From Sphingomonadales bacterium UBA2369 (GTDB taxonomy: Bacteria; Pseudomonadota; Alphaproteobacteria; Sphingomonadales; Sphingomonadaceae), in NCBI GenBank assembly GCA_002344055.1, contig DDTH01000006.1, forward strand, positions 124,001 to 188,000: a stretch of 64,000 bases of DNA. The letters run 5' to 3'. Below the pieces are notes generated by a model that worked only from the letters and a program-made list of their open reading frames with translations, did not search any database and was not told the DNA's origin. Each line of letters starts with the position of its first letter. The first letter of the stretch is position 1. Made by a program: the position numbers and the translations under genes. This document shows positions 47,601 through 55,673 of the stretch, in pieces.

Positions 47601-47848
47601 TTGGAGCGGATGTAGCGCATCCCCTCGACGCCGTTGATCTCCTGCTCGATCGGCGCGGCGACCGTCTCCGCCATCGTCTCCGCCGAGGCGCCGGGGAAAG
47701 CAGCCGTCACCACCACGGAGGGCGGCGAGATTTCCGGATATTGGGCGAGCGGCAGCGCGGGGAAAGCAAACGCCCCCAGCAAGGTGATCAGGATTGCGAT
47801 CACCGACGCGAAGATCGGCCGGTCGATGAAGAAGCGGGAGATGTTCAT
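44651..47848 (-). CDS. RND multidrug efflux permease, HAE1 (AcrB/MexB) family
   Basis: 1065 residues, the normal length. Begins NISRFFIDRPIFASVIAI, the family signature. Two six-helix blocks alternate with large periplasmic loops. The proton-relay Asp-Asp pair is in the fourth helix region (GIVVDDAIVVVE) and a Lys region appears late (LAAKNAILIVEFA). It exports amphiphilic compounds, using the proton gradient, through the adaptor and channel encoded beside it. It follows the adaptor gene by 9 bases. Confidence 0.97.
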   Translation of the reverse strand: MNISRFFIDRPIFASVIAILITLLGAFAFPALPLAQYPEISPPSVVVTAAFPGASAETMAETVAAPIEQEINGVEGMRYIRSNSSQGVTQITVTFQPGVNIDTAQVLVQNRVALAEPRLSEQTRQIGVTVTKQAPDFLLIAALTSTDPNVDIDYVGNYANSRLRDRLLRINGVGAVQVFGGGNYSMRVWIDPDRAAARDLTSAEIVAALRSQNVQVAGGSIGQAPFDSGNPAFELPVQVQGRLTDPSEFANVVIKTDPATGSITRVGDVARVEVGSQDYGIRGRFSGRPGVAIAIQQLPGSNALDAAQAVLTDLEEASKDFPPGVVYSIPYNPTEYVQESVNAVQVTLIEAVLLVMLVVIVFLHTWRAAIIPIIAIPISLIGTFGVLLALGFSINTLSLFGLVLAVGIVVDDAIVVVESVERHIREGLSPKEAAHKTMQEISGALIAIGLVMIAVFVPAAMVSGISGIFYSQFAVSIAAAAVISTITSLTLSPAMAALLLKPHREGDYGPRWLKPYHWFTQKFDRGFDRASNSYGRMTGRLVKRSTIMLIIYGGLLGLTAWRLSATPAGFIPDQDQGFLIGVVQLPPGASLERTEAVMNRVRGVLEQNELVTDSAAFAGLDGSTFSPASNSGVMFIRLADHHDRRGTGQDAAGLAGQLTGAVGGAEEGAQVFFLSPPPVPGMGNGSGFSMMIQDREGAGYQALQGATFAMMGAAGENPNVSQVFSLFNTGSPRVEAQVDRDRAQLLGVQPAQIYEALATYLGSTYVNDYNFLGRTFRVTAQAEADARDDIADIGRLQVRSSTGAMVPLSAVATFSYGSGPVGVTRYNMYPAAELQGQTPPGMSSGQSLRAMQELAAQHLPPGFGYEWTGLAYEQQSAGNTAPLVFGVAVLCVFLVLAAQYESLTLPLAVILIVPMCILAAMLGVGLRGQDNNILTQIGLIVLVALAAKNAILIVEFARQAEEEGQDRFQAAVTAARQRLRPILMTSLAFIFGVIPLAIAVGAGAEMRQAMGTAVVFGMIGVTIFGLIFTPIFYVVCRWLDHFFKRKPKDEPPPAVTHEPQPEPAE

Positions 47849-47857
47849 GGCGGTGGC

Positions 47858-49036
47858 CTATTGCGCCGGCGTGGCGATGGACGACGGCGTCGCTTGCGGC
47901 GGCGCGGCGCGGGACTCCGTCTCGCCGCCCGCGGAGATCTGCCCGGCCTGCGGCTGAACCTTCTGTCCCGGCATGGCGCGCTGCAGGCCGTTGATGATCA
48001 CGCGGTCGTTGGGGCCGATGCCGGAGCGGATGACCCGAAGCTCGCCGATGCGCGGCCCGAGCTCGACCGGGCGCGGCGTCACATTGCCCTCATTGTCGAC
48101 GACGTTCAGGATGCGGCGGGTCGCGTCGGTGCCGATCGCGGCATCGGGCACCAGCAAGGCGCGATAGGCAGGGCCGGATGCGAGGCGCAGGCGGCCCATC
48201 ATACCCGGCCGCAGCAGACCGTCCGGATTGGCGACCAAAGCCCGCGCGCGGATCGTCCCGGCGGCGGGGTTCAGGCCCGCATCGATGAAATCGAGCGTCC
48301 CCGCGTGGACATAGTCGGCCTCGTCCTGCAGCCGGATGCGGACGGCGGCACCGGTCTGGTTGCCGCCGCCCTGCCGCTGATAGCGCAGCAAAGCCGCTTC
48401 CGAGCCTTCGAAAGCGAAATGGAGCGGATTGGTGGAGACGATCGTGGTCAGCACCGTCTGGTCAGCCGTCACCGAATTCCCGGTATCGACGCGGCGCTCC
48501 GAAATTCGGCCGGAGATCGGCGCGACGACGCGGGTGAAGCCGACATTCAGCTGCTGCGCGCGGATTGTCGCATTGGCCGCCGCGACATCGGCCTGCGCGG
48601 TGCGGACCGCGGCCTGCCGCTGCTCGACCTCCTCGCGGCTCGCAGCCTGTGACGCGGCCAGGGTCTGCGAGCGGGCCAGTTCGGTGCGGGCATTGGCCAG
48701 AGCGGCTTGCGCGCGCGCCAATTGGGCGCGGGACTGGTCGAGCTGCGCCTGCGCCGGCCGCGCGTCGATCGTGAACAGCAATTGCCCCTGCCGCACGAAA
48801 TCGCCGTCGCGGAAATGGACAGCCTGCAGATAGCCGGTGGCGCGCGGCTTCACCTCGACGCTCTGCACCGCCTCGAACCGGCCGACATAATCGTCCCAGT
48901 CCACCACTTCCTGCTGCAGCGGCGTCGCCACCGTGACCGGCATCGGACCCTGCTGCGGCGCCTCCTCGGCGGGCGCGCCGCAGGCCGACAGAAAAGCCAG
49001 CGCCGTCAGCGCCGGAGCGAAAAGAACAAGCTTCAT
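47858..49036 (-). CDS. RND efflux periplasmic adaptor (membrane fusion protein)
   Basis: 392 residues with a lipoprotein signal peptide (LAFLSAC, Cys19). Architecture is that of AcrA/MexA: a lipoyl half (VKPRATGYLQAVHFRDGDFV), a coiled-coil hairpin of Ala/Gln-rich helices (~95-160), the second lipoyl half (GFTRVVAPISGRISERRVD, ~170-190), a beta-barrel and a membrane-proximal domain. It bridges pump and channel. First gene of its operon, divergent from a TetR gene with palindromes in between. Confidence 0.96.
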   Translation of the reverse strand: MKLVLFAPALTALAFLSACGAPAEEAPQQGPMPVTVATPLQQEVVDWDDYVGRFEAVQSVEVKPRATGYLQAVHFRDGDFVRQGQLLFTIDARPAQAQLDQSRAQLARAQAALANARTELARSQTLAASQAASREEVEQRQAAVRTAQADVAAANATIRAQQLNVGFTRVVAPISGRISERRVDTGNSVTADQTVLTTIVSTNPLHFAFEGSEAALLRYQRQGGGNQTGAAVRIRLQDEADYVHAGTLDFIDAGLNPAAGTIRARALVANPDGLLRPGMMGRLRLASGPAYRALLVPDAAIGTDATRRILNVVDNEGNVTPRPVELGPRIGELRVIRSGIGPNDRVIINGLQRAMPGQKVQPQAGQISAGGETESRAAPPQATPSSIATPAQ

Positions 49037-49097
49037 GTCGTCGAAAATCCTGGCCGCATGGCCGCGGCAAACGGCCCGCTAGATGCGAGTTCATCGC

Positions 49098-49138
49098 ATG
49101 TCAACGTGCGTAGACATATAAAGTCAACAAATGTTGAC
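49098..49138. promoter_or_regulatory. Two palindromes in the efflux/tetR divergent control region
   Basis: A perfect GTCAAC-N4-GTTGAC palindrome lies at 49123-49138, and a 20-base near-palindrome ATGTC...GACAT (8 of 10 pairs) lies at 49098-49117. A TTGACA hexamer for the minus strand (49104-49099) and a TTGACG hexamer for the plus strand (49134-49139) fall inside them. An ACGTGCGT octamer is present in both halves (49104, 49137). These are probable operators of the adjacent TetR protein. Confidence 0.55.
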
Positions 49139-49170
49139 GTGCGTGACCGTTCGGCTACGCTAGAGGTGAA

Positions 49171-49761
49171 ATGATGGACGAAACCCTGTGCATGCCACGG
49201 CGCCGAAAATGCGCCGCGACCACCCGCGAGATGATCTTCGAGGCGGCGCGGGCGCGTTTCCTGTCGGAAAGCTATGACACGGTGGGGATGCGCGACATCG
49301 CCCGGGATGCCGGCGTCGATGTCGCTCTGGTCAGCCGCTATTTCGGCTCGAAGGAGGATCTGTTCCGGCTGGTCCTGAAGGGCGGCGAGGACAGGAAGTT
49401 CGAGCTTCCGGGCAATGCGGCCGAGCTGCCGGCCTTCTTCCTGTCGATGATCGCGCAGGGCGAGGATGCGGAATGCGGGCACCAGCGTGACAAATTGATG
49501 ATCATGCTGCGCTCGGCCTCCTCGCCCGCCGCGGCCGAAGTAATCCGGTCGTCCTTCGGCCGGGACGTGCTGGAGCCGCTGGCCGGCGTGATCGGTGAGC
49601 CGAATGCGGACGCCCGCGCGGTGCTGGCCATGGCCCTGCTGATCGGCACGAACTTCCTGAAAACGGTGATGCCGATCGAGCCGCTGTCGCAGGACGAGCT
49701 GTCGCACTTCAGGGCGGAATTGCTCCGCCTGTTCGAACGGGTCCTGGTGCCACAAGCCTAG
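49171..49761 (+). CDS. TetR-family regulator of the efflux operon
   Basis: 196 residues. The start ATG is preceded by GAGGTGA, although a second ATG follows at once. The HTH is clear (MRDIARDAGVDVALVSRYFG, ~residues 41-60). The C-terminal part resembles TetR domains of AcrR-like efflux regulators. It is divergent from the adaptor gene and is the natural repressor of the pump. The ligand would be a pump substrate (inference). Confidence 0.92.
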   Translation: MMDETLCMPRRRKCAATTREMIFEAARARFLSESYDTVGMRDIARDAGVDVALVSRYFGSKEDLFRLVLKGGEDRKFELPGNAAELPAFFLSMIAQGEDAECGHQRDKLMIMLRSASSPAAAEVIRSSFGRDVLEPLAGVIGEPNADARAVLAMALLIGTNFLKTVMPIEPLSQDELSHFRAELLRLFERVLVPQA

Positions 49762-49786
49762 ACGGCGACGCCGGCGCGGTCTCCAC

Positions 49787-52642
49787 CTAGAAGCGGAAGC
49801 GCGCGCCCAGCCAGAATTGCCGCCCGGTGTGGTGATAGACGCTCAGCCGGTCCGCGGCGCTGTCGATATATTGATCGACCCATTCGTCGGTCAGGTTCAC
49901 CGCTTCCGCCGTCAGGGTGATGTTCCGGGTCAGCTTGAACGACATCGCCGCGTCGATGTTCAGGCTGGCATTCTGGCCCTCGACATCATTGTAGGTCGGC
50001 TGGGCCGCGTTCACGTTGGGCGGGCTCAGGCCGTTGCGGCCCGGCACCTGCGTCAGGAAACCGCTGCGATAGGCGGCGGAAACGCGGGCCGAGAAGACGC
50101 TGTCCTCGTAGAAGAAGGTCAGGTTCGCGGCGTCGCTCGACAGGTTGATGAGCGGCGCAGTGACAACCGGCGCATTGGCGGCGGCGGTCAGCGGATATTG
50201 GATGCTCGATTCGACATAGGTGTAATTCGCCTGGATGCCGAAATTGTCGAACGGCGCCGGCAGGAAGCCGAAGGTCGTCTGGAAGCCAATCTCGATACCC
50301 TTCAGTTCGCCGCCCTGGCTGTTCACCGGCTGATTCACCGTGAACAGGTCGGTCGGCAAAACCGTCGTTCCGGCCAGAAGCGAATCCGGCAGCCCAAGCT
50401 GGTTGAACGGAATCTGCTGCGTGGTCGTCGCGACGAAGGTCGAAATGTCCTTGTAGAACAGGCCGACGATCAAGGCGGATTCGCGATTGAAATAATATTC
50501 GAGGGACAGATCGTAGGTGGTCGCCTCGGTCGGATCGATGAACGGATTGCCGCGCGTGAAGGTACGGTTGCCGCCCGAAATGCTGAACGCGCCGCCGGGA
50601 TTGAGCGTGCCGATGTCCGGCCGCGCCATCACCTTCGCCATCGCGCCGCGAATGATCATGCCATTGTCCAGATCGGCCGCGATGTTGAACGACGGCAGGA
50701 AATGCTCATACTCGCGATCGACCGACACGAGGACCGGCGTGGTGCCCTGTGTCGTATAGCCGGTCGAGGTTTGCTGGGTGCGGACCCAGCGTGCGCCGAG
50801 ATTGCCGCGGATCGTCGCGCGGCCCACCTCGAACTTATAATCGAGCTGTCCGTAAGCGCCGAAATCCTCCTCGGCGACCGTCCGGAAATTGCCGCGTGCG
50901 CTGGCATTCGTGATGCCGGTCAGCGTGTAGATACCGCAATTGCAGTAAATATCGAGCGCGTTGGCGAACACGTCGAGATTGGGGATCACGAAGGTCCGCG
51001 CCGTGCCTGCCGGCAGTGGCGTGCCCGAACTGATCGAATAGAGTTGCGAGAGGTTCGCCAGCTGCCCGGCCGCGAGCGTCGGCACCACGGTCTCGCTCGC
51101 GCGCCGATATTCTTCCGAGCTGAACTCATATTGCTTGAAGTCGATGCCGCCGCGCAGCGTGAGTTGCGAGTTGATGTCCCAGGCCAGCTCGCCACGCGCC
51201 ACCATGAAGCTATTATCGACATATTGCGGCCGCAGGCGGATCTCGCCCAGAACGAAGCTGTTGGCGTTGGTGACGTCGAGATTGCCGTAGCTCAGCAGGG
51301 GCAGACGGCCCTGGCCGAAATCATAGCTGTAGCCCTGCACGTTCAGGGCATCGAGCGCGACCGTCGTCTGGACCGGATTTTCGAAATCCGACGACGAATA
51401 GCCGACCAGCCCGTTGAGCCGCACGCCGCCAAAGTCATGCGCGAGCGAAGCGGTATATTGCACGAATTCGGTGGTCAGTTCGTCGAAACGGCTTTCGACC
51501 CGAACGTCGACATTGTCGAACGTGCCGGAGATCAGGCTGCGGGTCGCATCCACGACCGCGCCGGGACGGATGACCGTCTGCGGCTTGCCGGTGCCGGAAC
51601 GGCTGAACGAAATCGCCTCGAGATACTGCTCGGAGCGCCGCGAATCGAAGCGCGAGTACAGCCAGTCCAGGCTCAGCAGGGTCTGATCGGTGATCTGCCA
51701 CTGGACCGCCGCGGTCAGGCCGACGCGTTCGGTCTGATAGCTGTAGCTGTCGTAGCGCGGGATGCGCGGGTGGAAGAAATTGAAGTCGGTGGCGCCGGCC
51801 GGCAAGGTCGAGGCCGGAGCGAAGCCGCCATTTGCGGTCCCCAATTCCCAGCGGACCGTGCTCGGCCCCTCTTCCAGAATTCCGCGCCGCGAATAGGCGC
51901 CCGAGACAAGCACGCCGATGCGGCCGTCCGCGATCCGGGTCGAAAACAGGCCCGCGACGCGCGGGTCGATGTCGCCCGACAGGTCATTATAGCCGCCCTG
52001 GACGCTGCCCGCGAAGACCATGTCGTCACGATAATCGAACGGCCGCGCCGTCTGCAGATCGACGGTCGCGCCGAGCGAGCCTTCATCGACATCGGGCGTG
52101 GCGCTCTTGCGGACCGTGATCGAGTTGAAGAGTTCGGACGCGAAAATGTTGAAGTCGAACTGGCGGGCGCGGTTGGCGCCACCGCTGGCATCCGAGCCGC
52201 CGGTGGTGCTGAGCCCTTCCATCCCGTTGATGCGGACGCGGGTGAAGAGGGGGCCGAGGCCGCGCACGGTGATCTGGCGGCCTTCGCCCTGATCGCGAGT
52301 GATCGCGACGCCGGGGATGCGCTGGATCGATTCGGCAAGATTGTTGTCGGGGAAGTCGGCAATGTCCTCGGCGCGGATCACGTCGACGATGCTGTTCGCC
52401 TCACGCTTGTCGTCGAGGCTCGCGACGATCGAGCCGCGATAGCCGGTGACCACCATCTCCTCGCCGTCCTGCGCCTCTGCGGCCTGAGTGGGATCCTGCT
52501 CGTCAGCCGCGGCGGCGGGCTGGTCGCCATCCGCCTGGGCGCCCTGGGCGTAAGCTGTCGCGGGAAGCAAAGCGGCCGCGATCACCAGCGCCGAAGCAGT
52601 CCGGCGGAGGTTCGTGTTGGTCACCTGAAGCACGCGCATCAT
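49787..52642 (-). CDS. TonB-dependent receptor of the pectin/uronate locus
   Basis: 951 residues. Signal peptide ends ATAYAQ. An acidic/Gln linker is followed by the TonB box-like EEMVVTGYRGSI and the plug domain, with DFPDNNLAESIQRIPGVAI, VRGLGPLFTRVRINGME and FNSITVRKSATPDVDEGSLG, features of the carbohydrate-type receptor subfamily of Caulobacter and sphingomonads (TIGR01782-like). It ends in Phe (WLGARFRF). Its upstream region holds the same LacI-type operator as the uronate operons, so the likely cargo is oligogalacturonide or another uronate oligomer. Confidence 0.94.
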   Translation of the reverse strand: MMRVLQVTNTNLRRTASALVIAAALLPATAYAQGAQADGDQPAAAADEQDPTQAAEAQDGEEMVVTGYRGSIVASLDDKREANSIVDVIRAEDIADFPDNNLAESIQRIPGVAITRDQGEGRQITVRGLGPLFTRVRINGMEGLSTTGGSDASGGANRARQFDFNIFASELFNSITVRKSATPDVDEGSLGATVDLQTARPFDYRDDMVFAGSVQGGYNDLSGDIDPRVAGLFSTRIADGRIGVLVSGAYSRRGILEEGPSTVRWELGTANGGFAPASTLPAGATDFNFFHPRIPRYDSYSYQTERVGLTAAVQWQITDQTLLSLDWLYSRFDSRRSEQYLEAISFSRSGTGKPQTVIRPGAVVDATRSLISGTFDNVDVRVESRFDELTTEFVQYTASLAHDFGGVRLNGLVGYSSSDFENPVQTTVALDALNVQGYSYDFGQGRLPLLSYGNLDVTNANSFVLGEIRLRPQYVDNSFMVARGELAWDINSQLTLRGGIDFKQYEFSSEEYRRASETVVPTLAAGQLANLSQLYSISSGTPLPAGTARTFVIPNLDVFANALDIYCNCGIYTLTGITNASARGNFRTVAEEDFGAYGQLDYKFEVGRATIRGNLGARWVRTQQTSTGYTTQGTTPVLVSVDREYEHFLPSFNIAADLDNGMIIRGAMAKVMARPDIGTLNPGGAFSISGGNRTFTRGNPFIDPTEATTYDLSLEYYFNRESALIVGLFYKDISTFVATTTQQIPFNQLGLPDSLLAGTTVLPTDLFTVNQPVNSQGGELKGIEIGFQTTFGFLPAPFDNFGIQANYTYVESSIQYPLTAAANAPVVTAPLINLSSDAANLTFFYEDSVFSARVSAAYRSGFLTQVPGRNGLSPPNVNAAQPTYNDVEGQNASLNIDAAMSFKLTRNITLTAEAVNLTDEWVDQYIDSAADRLSVYHHTGRQFWLGARFRF

Positions 52643-52714
52643 TCGCTCTCCCTGCCCGGCGCGGGTTCATACCGCGCTCCTTATGCTGTCGATACGGTCA
52701 TCGCCGCATCAGAT

Positions 52715-52728
52715 TGACACCGGTGTCT
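52715..52728 (-). promoter_or_regulatory. LacI-type operator a (TonB receptor)
   Basis: TGACACCGGTGTCT, containing the perfect 12-bp palindrome GACACCGGTGTC, 73 bases upstream of the receptor start. It is the most symmetric of five related sites. The 291-base gap 52643-52933 holds this site, operator b and the two divergent promoters. Confidence 0.75.
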
Positions 52729-52859
52729 ACGAAAGATGGCAAAAGCGATTCGCACAGTCTGGCGACGAAGGCGTGATTCGCTACGGGTCCGCCCCGTAAT
52801 CCCTCTCTCTCCCACGCGCCGCGTTTGCCGCGATCGCTCCTGCCGGCTCGCTTGAACGA

Positions 52860-52874
52860 AGTAACCGGTGTCAT
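52860..52874 (+). promoter_or_regulatory. LacI-type operator b (pectate lyase)
   Basis: AGTAACCGGTGTCAT. It falls exactly in the 17-base spacer between a possible -35 (TTGAAC, 52852-52857) and a weak -10 (TAGGGT, 52875-52880) pointing to the pectate lyase gene, ~60 bases before its start. Confidence 0.75.
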
Positions 52875-52933
52875 TAGGGTGCGGCGAAAGCCGTCGCGTG
52901 TCAAGAACGGCAATATCTGGAAGAGGAAATCGG

Positions 52934-54280
52934 ATGTTCGGACGACTTATCCTGCTGCTCGCGGCGTGGTGCATGCCGGCCCTCGCGGCCGCGCAACCCG
53001 CTTTTCCCGGTGCTACCGGCTGGGCGGCGCAGACGCCGGGCGGCCGCGGCGGGGCCATCGTGCGGGTGACCAATCTGAATGCGGATGGTCCCGGCTCGCT
53101 GAAGGCGGCGCTGGAGCGCCGGGGTCCGCGAATCGTCGTGTTCGAAGTGGCGGGCGTGATCGACATGGGTCTGACCACTGTGAACATCACCGAGCCCTAT
53201 CTGACCATTGCCGGCCAGACCGCGCCCTCACCCGGCATCACCATCATCCGCGGCGGCATCGACATCCGCACCCATGACGTCATCGTCCGGCATATCCGCA
53301 TCCGTAGCGGCGTGTCGGGACAGGCTAGGCGCAGCGGCTGGGAGGCGGACGGCCTTTCCACCGTCGGCGCCAGCAACGTGATCGTCGATCATTGCTCGAT
53401 CACCTGGGCGGTGGACGAGAATCTCTCCGCTTCCGGACCGCGCTTCACCGGCAACAGCGTCGAAGAGTGGCGGCGCGGCACCAGCCACAACATCACCTTT
53501 TCCTACAACATCCTGGCCGAGGGACTGGCCGATGCGAGCCATCCGAAAGGCGAGCATAGCAAGGGCTCGCTGATCCACGACAATGCCACCGGCATCCTGA
53601 TCTACCGCAATCTCTACGCGCACAATTACGAGCGCTCGCCGCTGTTGAAGGGTGGGGTCCATGCGGCGGTGGTCAACAATTTCATCTTCAACCCCGGGGC
53701 GCAGGCCATCCACTACAATCTGATGGATCTGGAATGGGGCAATCATCCGCACCAGCTCGGCGAGCTGAGCGTGGTCGGCAACGTTTTGCGCGGCGGCTTT
53801 TCGACACGCGACGACATCGCCTTCCTGACGATCGGCGGGGTCGGCGATCTGCGCTATCACGGCCGCGACAATCTCGCCGTCGATCGGCAGGGACGGCCGC
53901 TGCCGATGCTCGGCCGCTACACGACCAGCCCGGCGCGAATCATCGAGGTGGCGCGGGCGGTGATCTGGCCCGCGGGGCTCGCTGTCCTCCCGGCGAATCA
54001 GGTGGAGACGCACGTGCTGCGCTTCGCCGGGGCCCGCCCTTGGGATCGCGATCCGCACGATATCCGCGTGACCTTCGACGTGGTGGAAGGGCGTGGCCAC
54101 ATCATCGACGACGAACGCGAAGTCGGCGGCTATCCCACCTTCGAGCCGACGCGCGCGCCGTTCGTCGAGGCGGACTGGGATCTGGCGACGATGGAGCCGC
54201 GCTCCGGCCGCTATCCCGGCCAGCGCGACGATTTCATCCAGCAGCCGACCACCGCCCGCGACCGGCAGATGCGGCAATGA
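52934..54280 (+). CDS. Secreted pectate lyase (parallel beta-helix polysaccharide lyase)
   Basis: 448 residues from ATG 52934, preceded by AAGAGGAAA; this start opens a signal peptide (LILLLAAWCMPALAAAQ), so the enzyme is exported. The N-terminal GATGWAAQTPGGRGG and later VIVRHIRIRSG, NVIVDHCSITWAVDEN and KGSLIHDNATGILIYRNLYA show the stacked coils of a PL1-like beta-helix. Asp/Glu residues such as DHCS and VDEN are placed to bind Ca2+. It would cleave polygalacturonate by beta-elimination, giving unsaturated oligomers that the TonB receptor and downstream enzymes handle. A cupin gene overlaps its stop. Substrate is inferred from context; other uronate polymers are possible. Confidence 0.88.
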   Translation: MFGRLILLLAAWCMPALAAAQPAFPGATGWAAQTPGGRGGAIVRVTNLNADGPGSLKAALERRGPRIVVFEVAGVIDMGLTTVNITEPYLTIAGQTAPSPGITIIRGGIDIRTHDVIVRHIRIRSGVSGQARRSGWEADGLSTVGASNVIVDHCSITWAVDENLSASGPRFTGNSVEEWRRGTSHNITFSYNILAEGLADASHPKGEHSKGSLIHDNATGILIYRNLYAHNYERSPLLKGGVHAAVVNNFIFNPGAQAIHYNLMDLEWGNHPHQLGELSVVGNVLRGGFSTRDDIAFLTIGGVGDLRYHGRDNLAVDRQGRPLPMLGRYTTSPARIIEVARAVIWPAGLAVLPANQVETHVLRFAGARPWDRDPHDIRVTFDVVEGRGHIIDDEREVGGYPTFEPTRAPFVEADWDLATMEPRSGRYPGQRDDFIQQPTTARDRQMRQ

Positions 54281-54666
54281 TCGCCGCTCTCCTGCTCCTG
54301 GCCCAGCCCGCGCCGCCGATGGTGGTGATCGACGAACGCGAGAAGGTGCGCGAGGAAGCTCCCCCGCATGGCGCGATCGGGATGAGCACCGCCTACCGGA
54401 TCAGCGATGGCGTGCCGCAGCGGACGATGGAATTCCGCCGCCGCATCCTGCACGTCGGCGCGGCGATCGGCATGCACCCGATCGACCATGACGAGGTCTA
54501 TTACGTGCTCTCGGGCGAGGGCGAGGTAACGTCGGACGGGCAAACCGCACGGCTCGGAGCGGGCATGGCCGCCTACCTCTACACCGGCGCGCAAGTGGGT
54601 ATTCGGCAGGTGGGAAACGAGCCGCTCAGCCTGATCATCTCCTATCCGGTCAGCCGCCGGGATTAG
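54277..54666 (+). CDS. Cupin protein, possibly exported, coupled to pectate lyase
   Basis: 129 residues, ATG overlapping the lyase stop (ATGA). A single cupin barrel with probable metal ligands in MHPIDHDEVYYVLSGEGE (His, His, Glu). The N-terminus MIAALLLLAQPAPP looks like a short signal peptide, which is unusual for cytoplasmic sugar cupins. KdgF cupins speed conversion of unsaturated galacturonate to the linear keto form in pectin pathways, and the genomic position fits, but KdgF is normally cytoplasmic. Role therefore likely but unproven. Confidence 0.8.
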   Translation: MIAALLLLAQPAPPMVVIDEREKVREEAPPHGAIGMSTAYRISDGVPQRTMEFRRRILHVGAAIGMHPIDHDEVYYVLSGEGEVTSDGQTARLGAGMAAYLYTGAQVGIRQVGNEPLSLIISYPVSRRD

Positions 54667-55673
54667 CGCCGGACGTCCAATTCCCCCGCCATGAATGCGT
54701 CGATGTCGCGCGGGGCGAACAGGGCCGCGTCGCCGGGGAGGCTGTGCTTTAGCGCGGTGAGGGCGAGGCCGGAGCGGACTGTCCAGTCGAGATCGCGGCC
54801 GGTGCGGATGCCGTGAAGGATGCCGGCGGCGAAGGCGTCGCCGGCGCCGATCCGGTCGACGATGCTGGCGACGCGCACCTCGTCGGTCTGGGCCGAGCCG
54901 TCGCGCGTGTCGATGCGCGCGGAGATACGGTGGCGGTCGGCGTCGTCGATATGGCGGGCGGTGGAGGCGATCAGGCGCAGCATCGGGAAGGCGTCGAGCG
55001 CCGCCACCGCGGCCTCGCGACGGCGCTCCTCGCCATCGCCGCTGAACGCGCGGCCGAGCAGCAGGGAGATATCGCGATGATTACCGAACAATATCTCGGC
55101 ATGGGCGACGAGGCGTTTGAGGATGGCGGGCGGGTCGCTGTCCCAACGCTGCCACAGCTGCGCGCGGTAATTGCCGTCGAAGGAGATGGCGACACCCTGA
55201 GCCGTCGCGGCTTCGGCCGCGGCGATGGCGAGATCGGCGGAAGCGGGGCCAAGCGCCGGCGTGATGCCGGAAATGTGGAGCAGGCCGGCACCGTCGAGGA
55301 TGGCGGGCCAGTCATAGTCCGCGGCGGTGGCGGCGGCAAAGGCGCTATGCTCGCGATCATAGACGATCTCGGACGCGCGCAGACCCGCGCCCGCGGCCAG
55401 GAAATAGAGGCCCATGCGGCCGGGCGCACTGGCCACGTGACCAGCGTCCACGCCATGGCGGCGCAGATAGCCCGTCGCTGCCTCGCCCAGCGCGTTGTCC
55501 GGAACGCGACTGACCATCGCAGTACTGTGGCCGAGATGCGAAAGCGCCACGGCCACGTTGGCCTCCGCGCCGCCAACATTGACCTCTAGGCGCGGCGTCT
55601 GCAGCAGCAATTCCCGCCCCGGCGCGGTCAGGCGCAGCAGCAGCTCGCCGAAGCAGACGACCCGTCCGGTCAC
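54663..55673 (-). CDS. kdgK: 2-keto-3-deoxygluconate kinase (PfkB family)
   Basis: 336 residues. GTG start at 55673 overlaps the kduD stop (GTGA); the frame upstream of it is a shadow of kduD. PfkB motifs: NVGGAEANVAVALSHLG near the N-terminus and the catalytic DRIGAGDAFAAG (~residue 274). Phosphorylates KDG to KDPG, which Eda splits. Last gene of the minus-strand operon dhuI-uxaC-kduD-kdgK. Stop shares 4 bases with the cupin gene. Confidence 0.93.
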   Translation of the reverse strand: MTGRVVCFGELLLRLTAPGRELLLQTPRLEVNVGGAEANVAVALSHLGHSTAMVSRVPDNALGEAATGYLRRHGVDAGHVASAPGRMGLYFLAAGAGLRASEIVYDREHSAFAAATAADYDWPAILDGAGLLHISGITPALGPASADLAIAAAEAATAQGVAISFDGNYRAQLWQRWDSDPPAILKRLVAHAEILFGNHRDISLLLGRAFSGDGEERRREAAVAALDAFPMLRLIASTARHIDDADRHRISARIDTRDGSAQTDEVRVASIVDRIGAGDAFAAGILHGIRTGRDLDWTVRSGLALTALKHSLPGDAALFAPRDIDAFMAGELDVRR

